Source of the DNA: Brevundimonas sp. UBA2388 | Lineage (GTDB): Bacteria; Pseudomonadota; Alphaproteobacteria; Caulobacterales; Caulobacteraceae | Assembly (NCBI GenBank): GCA_002343425.1 | Contig: DDSO01000125.1 | Coordinates: 34,577-60,905 of the forward strand | Direction: 5' to 3' | DNA length: 26,329 nucleotides | In this document: in pieces, positions 22,892 to 26,329 of the stretch | Numbering within the stretch: the stretch's first letter is position 1 | Layout of the letters: each line of letters starts with the position of its first letter | The notes under the pieces: generated by a model | Database searches by the model: none | Seen by the model: only the letters and a program-made list of their open reading frames with translations | What the model was told of the DNA's origin: nothing | Program-made: the position numbers and the translations under genes

Positions 22892-23830
22892 ATGTTCAAC
22901 GCCTTCTTCAAGGCGCGGCCCCGGCTGCGCGCGGCTCTTTTCGGACTGGCCGTCTGTTCCCCGGCCTTTGTTGTCGGGATCGGCCAGGCGATGGCCCAGG
23001 AGGTCCATGCGCCTGCCGCCTTTGTCTCGGACCGTTTGTCGGTTGAGGTGGTCGGGTCGGGTCCCGATGTTGTTCTGATTCCCGGCTTCGGCTCGTCGCG
23101 GGAGGTGTGGCGGGCCGAGGCGGAGCGGCTGAAGGCCACGCACCGGGTCCATCTGGTGCAACTGGCCGGCTTCGCGGGGGAGCCGTGGGTGCACGGCGAC
23201 GGACCGTTCGTGCAGCCGATGGCCGATGAGCTGGCGCGTTACGTTCGGGAGCGGCGACTGGCGCGGCCGACGGTCGTCGGACATTCGATGGGCGGTATGA
23301 CCGCCGTGCTTCTGGCCCAGCAGCATCCGGAGCTGGTCGGGCGGGTCATGAGCGTCGACAGCCTGCCGTTCTTCAGCGCCCTCTTCGGGCCGCAGGTGAC
23401 GGCGGAGACGGCGCGTCCGTTCGCCGACCAGGCGGCGGCCGGCATGCTGGCGGCGGATGACGCGGGCTTCCGGGCCAGTCAGGCCCAGGGCGCCGTCGGC
23501 CTGGCCCGTGATCCGGCGACGCGGGCGGCCATGGTCGAATGGTCGATGCACTCGGATCGGCAGGCGATGGCGACCGCCATTCGCGAGGTTATGACGACCG
23601 ATCTGAGACCCGGTCTGGCGGCGATGACGACCCCGGTCTGGGCTGTCTACGCGTCAGACGCGGATGGCGGGGCGCCGGCCGCCATGGCCGACGCCCTATG
23701 GGGTCGCGAGTACGCCGCCCTGCCGGGCGTGCGCCTGATCCGGGTCGACGGCAGCCGGCATTTCATCATGGCCGACCAGCCGGGGCGGTTCGCCGAACTG
23801 ATGGATCAGTTGTTGGCGGAGCCGCTCTGA
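22892..23830 (+). CDS. Secreted alpha/beta hydrolase
   Basis: A 312-residue precursor with a long signal peptide ending near AMAQE (residue 37). The fold is clear: VLIPGFGSSREVW (oxyanion region), VVGHSMGG with nucleophile Ser132, and DGSRHFIMAD holding the catalytic histidine near the C-terminus. The acid is probably an aspartate in the VYASDADGG region. It resembles periplasmic esterases and lipase-like hydrolases. The substrate cannot be named. A GGAG ribosome binding site lies about 6 bases before the ATG. It probably belongs to the XRE unit upstream. It overlaps the convergent cysteine-protein gene by 25 bases. Confidence 0.9.
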   Translation: MFNAFFKARPRLRAALFGLAVCSPAFVVGIGQAMAQEVHAPAAFVSDRLSVEVVGSGPDVVLIPGFGSSREVWRAEAERLKATHRVHLVQLAGFAGEPWVHGDGPFVQPMADELARYVRERRLARPTVVGHSMGGMTAVLLAQQHPELVGRVMSVDSLPFFSALFGPQVTAETARPFADQAAAGMLAADDAGFRASQAQGAVGLARDPATRAAMVEWSMHSDRQAMATAIREVMTTDLRPGLAAMTTPVWAVYASDADGGAPAAMADALWGREYAALPGVRLIRVDGSRHFIMADQPGRFAELMDQLLAEPL

Positions 23831-24357
23831 GGCGCGACCGAGGCGACGTTGCCGGGCAGCTGGCAGCGGCCGAGCCGGTTGTTGTGCGTCACCTCATAGC
23901 CTTCGGCCGGAATGTCGAGGCAATCGACCCACTGGAGCGGCGAGGTGTCGGCGACGACGAGTCCGCCGCCCTCGTTGCAGTTGACCTCGACGAACGGGGC
24001 GAAGGCGTTGGACCGTGCGACCACCGCCGCGTCGAGGACTTCGCAGACGAACCCGGCGCGACGGATCACGCGTTCAGCGTACTGGAAGGTTTCGGACCGG
24101 TTCATCTCCTCACGGAAGCCGCGATCCCCGCCGCGACGCCCACGATTCATTTCACGGCGTGAGCTTTCGATGCGGCTCGGGGTGGTCGCATCCAACCCGA
24201 AATTGGCCGAGGATCTGGCCTCCATGCCGTAGGTTTCCGTATGGCCGTTGGGCGTAAAACCCCCCGGCGTCGAATAGGTCTGCGCGAGGGCGGGCGTCGC
24301 CGCGAAGGCGACGACCGTGGCGGCCGAGGCGATGAGGATATGGGACAGGCGAAGCAT
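23806..24357 (-). CDS. Secreted four-cysteine protein, family unknown (paralogue 1)
   Basis: A 183-residue precursor with a signal peptide (MLRLSHILIASAATVVAFAA and the cleavage-like ALAQ). The mature part has four cysteines (105, 127, 146, 165) and the motifs TTPSRIESSRREMNRGR, NCNEGGGLVVAD, PLQWVDCLDI and RCQLPGN. All of these recur in the protein encoded at 24628-25107, so the two are paralogues from a tandem duplication. A GGAGGAGG ribosome binding site precedes the ATG. I do not recognise the family. Even spacing of the cysteines suggests two disulfides in a periplasmic fold. Confidence 0.8.
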   Translation of the reverse strand: MLRLSHILIASAATVVAFAATPALAQTYSTPGGFTPNGHTETYGMEARSSANFGLDATTPSRIESSRREMNRGRRGGDRGFREEMNRSETFQYAERVIRRAGFVCEVLDAAVVARSNAFAPFVEVNCNEGGGLVVADTSPLQWVDCLDIPAEGYEVTHNNRLGRCQLPGNVASVAPQSGSANN

Positions 24358-24627
24358 GGGCGACCTCCTCCAACGGGTTTGATCCCTCCGGTTGCGGTGG
24401 CCTGGCCGACGTATTCATCGGCGCATGATGGTCAGCGTAGAGCGGAGAACAGAAAAGGGAAAAGCACTGGGATCTTCAACTAAAGGTCCAGACTGACGCA
24501 GAACCGCCGAGGGGTCAAACCGGCGCGCGCACCGGTACATGCAACCGAGGGGCGAGAGCGGCTGCGACCGGAGAGGAACGCCGGATCATGGCCCTGCCCT
24601 GATGGATCGTGGCCCTGCCCTGATGGA
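24358..24627. other. Intergenic region between the two cysteine-protein genes
   Basis: A 270-base stretch with no convincing ORF on either strand. It holds the presumed promoter of paralogue 1 (AT-richer around 24450-24480), a short inverted repeat ACCGG/CCGGT near 24519-24537, the 21-base tandem repeat at 24584-24625, and a palindrome at the end of paralogue 2. Confidence 0.6.
24584..24625. repeat. 21-base tandem repeat, two copies
   Basis: Two adjacent 21-base units (24584-24604 and 24605-24625) of the form GATCnTGGCCCTGCCCTGATG differ at one base. A third partial copy, GATCAGGGCCC, begins at 24626 and runs into the end of the neighbouring gene. It lies just past the stop codon of paralogue 2. 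Confidence 0.8.
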
Positions 24628-24633
24628 TCAGGG
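24618..24633. terminator. Palindrome spanning the stop of paralogue 2
   Basis: CCCTGAT and ATCAGGG are perfect 7-base arms around GG, and they include the TGA stop codon (24628-24630). It could act as a weak transcription or mRNA-end hairpin. No T-run is visible. Confidence 0.35.
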
Positions 24634-25107
24634 CCCGGGCGGTCGGGCGCGTTCGGCGAGGCCGGCATTGCCCGGCAACCGGCAGGCGGTGACGATCCGC
24701 TGGCGGCGTCCCGCCTGACCGGTGTCGGGCGCCAGGTCGAGGCAGTCCGTGACCTGAAGCGGGTCGGAATCGGCGATGATGACGCCCCCACCCTCGACGC
24801 AGTCGATCTCGATCAGGGGTCCGCCGTCGCGGGTGCGACCGATGACGGCGGCCTCGGCCACGGCGCAGACCAGTCCGGCGCGGGCGACGGCGTCGGCGGC
24901 CTGATCCTGCACGGACGCGCCAAGGGGCATGTTGCGGCCCCGGTTCATTTCCTCCCGTGAGCCGGCGAGCCGGCTGGGGGTTTCGGCGACCACGCCGAAC
25001 TGGGTGGGGCTGTAGATGCGCAGCCCCTCGGGCTCGCGGGCGCTCTGGGGCAGGGCCAGGGCGGGACCGGCGAGGGCGGCGAGCAGCAGGACGGCGAGCG
25101 ACCGCAT
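24628..25107 (-). CDS. Secreted four-cysteine protein, family unknown (paralogue 2)
   Basis: A 159-residue precursor with a signal peptide (MRSLAVLLLAALAGPALA). Cysteines at 81, 103, 122 and 142 have almost the same spacing (22, 19, 20) as in paralogue 1 (22, 19, 19). The shared motifs read ETPSRLAGSREEMNRGR, DCVEGGGVIIAD, PLQVTDCLDL and CRLPGN. The ATG overlaps the stop of the upstream lipoprotein gene by one base (TGATG), so the two are coupled. No known family is recognised. Confidence 0.83.
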   Translation of the reverse strand: MRSLAVLLLAALAGPALALPQSAREPEGLRIYSPTQFGVVAETPSRLAGSREEMNRGRNMPLGASVQDQAADAVARAGLVCAVAEAAVIGRTRDGGPLIEIDCVEGGGVIIADSDPLQVTDCLDLAPDTGQAGRRQRIVTACRLPGNAGLAERARPPGP

Positions 25108-25988
25108 CAGATCGTTTCCGGCGCGGGGCGGACGGCCGCAACGGGCGTGACGTCGCCGGCCTTGAGCAACTGGCCGGCGAAGTCGTCGGCATAGGCGACC
25201 GCCAGCAGGGAGCGGAAGCCCGTGACGGGGATGGCGATCTCATAGGCCCCCTCGGCATAGGGGCCGACCTGATAGGCTCCGATGAAGAAGATCAGGCCGG
25301 CGGCCTTGCCGTTGACGGTTCCGGGAGCGAGGACGAAGGCGGTGTCGGCGGCGCGCGGGCATGAGGCGCCGGGGGGGCCGTTGAGGGGGATCGAGACGCT
25401 GTCGGGCACACGGGCGCGCTTCGCGGCGTTGATCGCCGAGCACAGGGCCTGGTCGAGGATGGCCAGATCGGTGTTCTTGCGGAACAGGTCGGCGAGGCCG
25501 AGCCGGCGCTTCAGCGCCTTGTCCCAGAGGATGCCGCTGGTCAGGGTGTTCGGATGGGCGCCGCCCGAATAGTCGAAATCGACCCGCTTCAGACTGAACA
25601 GCTTGCCGGTCTCGAGGGCGGCGGTGACGGTGATGGTCTTCTCGTATTTGGGCCGGTCGGTGTCGGCCCCGGCCTCGGTCAGTTCGCCCTGGGCGCCCTC
25701 GGCGAACTGGCGCAGCAGCCGCACCTCCTCGGCATAGAGGCGGGCGTGGAGATCGGTCTGGGTCCGGATGGCGGCCGGCAGGGTCAGGCTGACGTCGGCC
25801 CAGGCGGTCTTTGATTCAAAGGCCATCGGCGCGGCGGCGTCGGCGGGGGTGACTGCCGCCGGCTGGCCCGGCGCCGCAGGCGCATCGGGAGCCGCGGGTT
25901 CGCGGTCACGGTTGCAGGCGGACAGGCCGGCAGCGAGGGCGGCGGTCAGCAGCAGGGCGCCCAATCTGGTCTTGAGGGGGGCGGTCAT
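25107..25988 (-). CDS. Lipoprotein with DUF3298/RsiV-like domain
   Basis: A 293-residue lipoprotein. The signal peptide ends in a lipobox (LSAC, Cys25), followed by an alanine-proline linker. The C-terminal two thirds has the DUF4163/DUF3298 pattern, with VDFDYSGGAHPNTLTSGILWD and RLGLADLF, as in RsiV and PdaC-like extracytoplasmic domains. In RsiV this fold binds lysozyme, but such a role here is speculation. The ATG at 25988 has a strong AAGGAG site 6 bases upstream. An upstream start at 26012 lies inside the ubiA gene. It is followed by the cysteine-protein gene with a one-base overlap. Confidence 0.87.
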   Translation of the reverse strand: MTAPLKTRLGALLLTAALAAGLSACNRDREPAAPDAPAAPGQPAAVTPADAAAPMAFESKTAWADVSLTLPAAIRTQTDLHARLYAEEVRLLRQFAEGAQGELTEAGADTDRPKYEKTITVTAALETGKLFSLKRVDFDYSGGAHPNTLTSGILWDKALKRRLGLADLFRKNTDLAILDQALCSAINAAKRARVPDSVSIPLNGPPGASCPRAADTAFVLAPGTVNGKAAGLIFFIGAYQVGPYAEGAYEIAIPVTGFRSLLAVAYADDFAGQLLKAGDVTPVAAVRPAPETI

Positions 25989-25999
25989 GCGGGTCTCCT

Positions 26000-26329
26000 T
26001 CAGAACGGCCACGATACAGCGCCCAGAATGATGGCGGAAAGCAGAATGAAGCCCGCGTCGCGGTTCGAGCGGAACAGCCGCAGGGCGAGGGCCGGATTGT
26101 CCGGGCGCAGGTCGCGGACCTGGCCGAACAGATGCGACGTCCAGATGGCCAGACCGAGCCAGAAGCCGAGTTGGAGCCCGGCCAGGACACCGGCCCAGGC
26201 GACCAGAAGGAAGGCCAGCAGATAGAAGGCGAAGACCCCGCTGGCGACCCGGGATCCGAGGCGGCGGGCCGAGGATTTGACCCCGACCATGGCGTCGTCC
26301 TCGATGTCCTGCAGGGCGTAGATGGTGTC
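26000..26329 (-). CDS. ubiA: UbiA-family prenyltransferase, C-terminal part (cut by window end)
   Basis: 109 residues are visible, running off the window at the 5' end. The visible part starts with the second aspartate-rich motif of UbiA enzymes (DTIYALQDIEDD), then MVGVKSSARRLG, hydrophobic membrane helices, and LRPDNPALALRLFRSNRDAGF. This matches 4-hydroxybenzoate polyprenyltransferase, which attaches the isoprenoid tail in ubiquinone synthesis at the inner membrane. Other UbiA-family members are possible since the N-terminal half is missing. It ends 11 bases before the lipoprotein ATG, so the genes may be co-transcribed. Confidence 0.9.
   Translation of the reverse strand, partial: DTIYALQDIEDDAMVGVKSSARRLGSRVASGVFAFYLLAFLLVAWAGVLAGLQLGFWLGLAIWTSHLFGQVRDLRPDNPALALRLFRSNRDAGFILLSAIILGAVSWPF

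Noticed and set aside
1..26329. CRISPR arrays, tRNA or rRNA genes, insertion sequences, att sites
   Set aside because: I saw no regularly spaced repeats, no cloverleaf-type or rRNA-like stretch and no transposase or integrase reading frame.

Overview
The window looks like chromosomal DNA of a high-GC alphaproteobacterium, most likely a Caulobacterales member near Brevundimonas or Caulobacter. This rests on GC-rich coding with strong third-position bias, several TonB-dependent receptors, the pairing of a YerC-type TrpR relative with hisG, and many ATGA, GTGA or TGATG gene junctions. The genus is inference. I see no rRNA, tRNA, CRISPR array, intact insertion sequence or phage gene.

Layout. Positions 43-4006 (minus) hold a histidine operon: a TrpR-like regulator, long-form hisG, hisD, and a fused gene with a degenerate HisC domain in front of a HisB domain. 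A palindrome overlaps the predicted promoter of this operon. Positions 4098-5312 (plus) encode an FAD/NAD(P) ferredoxin-reductase-type enzyme. Positions 5303-9756 form a divergent four-gene set. On the minus strand are a secreted cupredoxin-like protein and a membrane EAL phosphodiesterase with a dead GGDEF domain. On the plus strand are a DUF3034-like outer-membrane protein and an exported truncated hemoglobin. This set is the best candidate in the window for an undescribed envelope sensing system.

Positions 9780-11903 carry a TonB-dependent siderophore receptor with a Fur-box-like palindrome upstream. Positions 11979-15646 look like an eroding iron-uptake or reduction operon: a TonB receptor with no visible signal peptide, a short unexplained ORF, ApbE, and a flavodoxin-reductase remnant with an internal stop, a large internal deletion and a frameshift. 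Positions 15643-17939 hold a divergent murein-recycling pair (Mpl-like ligase and LD-carboxypeptidase). An intergenic stretch with several hairpins (17940-18179) follows, then a two-lobed aspartyl protease, a YpfJ-type zinc peptidase and a small secreted protein.

Positions 20505-22093 (minus) hold a fatty acid desaturase coupled to an ETF-beta-type lysine methyltransferase. Positions 22215-23830 (plus) hold an operator-like palindrome, a four-helix membrane protein, a small XRE regulator and a secreted alpha/beta hydrolase. Positions 23806-25988 (minus) contain two paralogous secreted four-cysteine proteins of unknown function and a DUF3298-like lipoprotein. The window ends inside a UbiA-family prenyltransferase.
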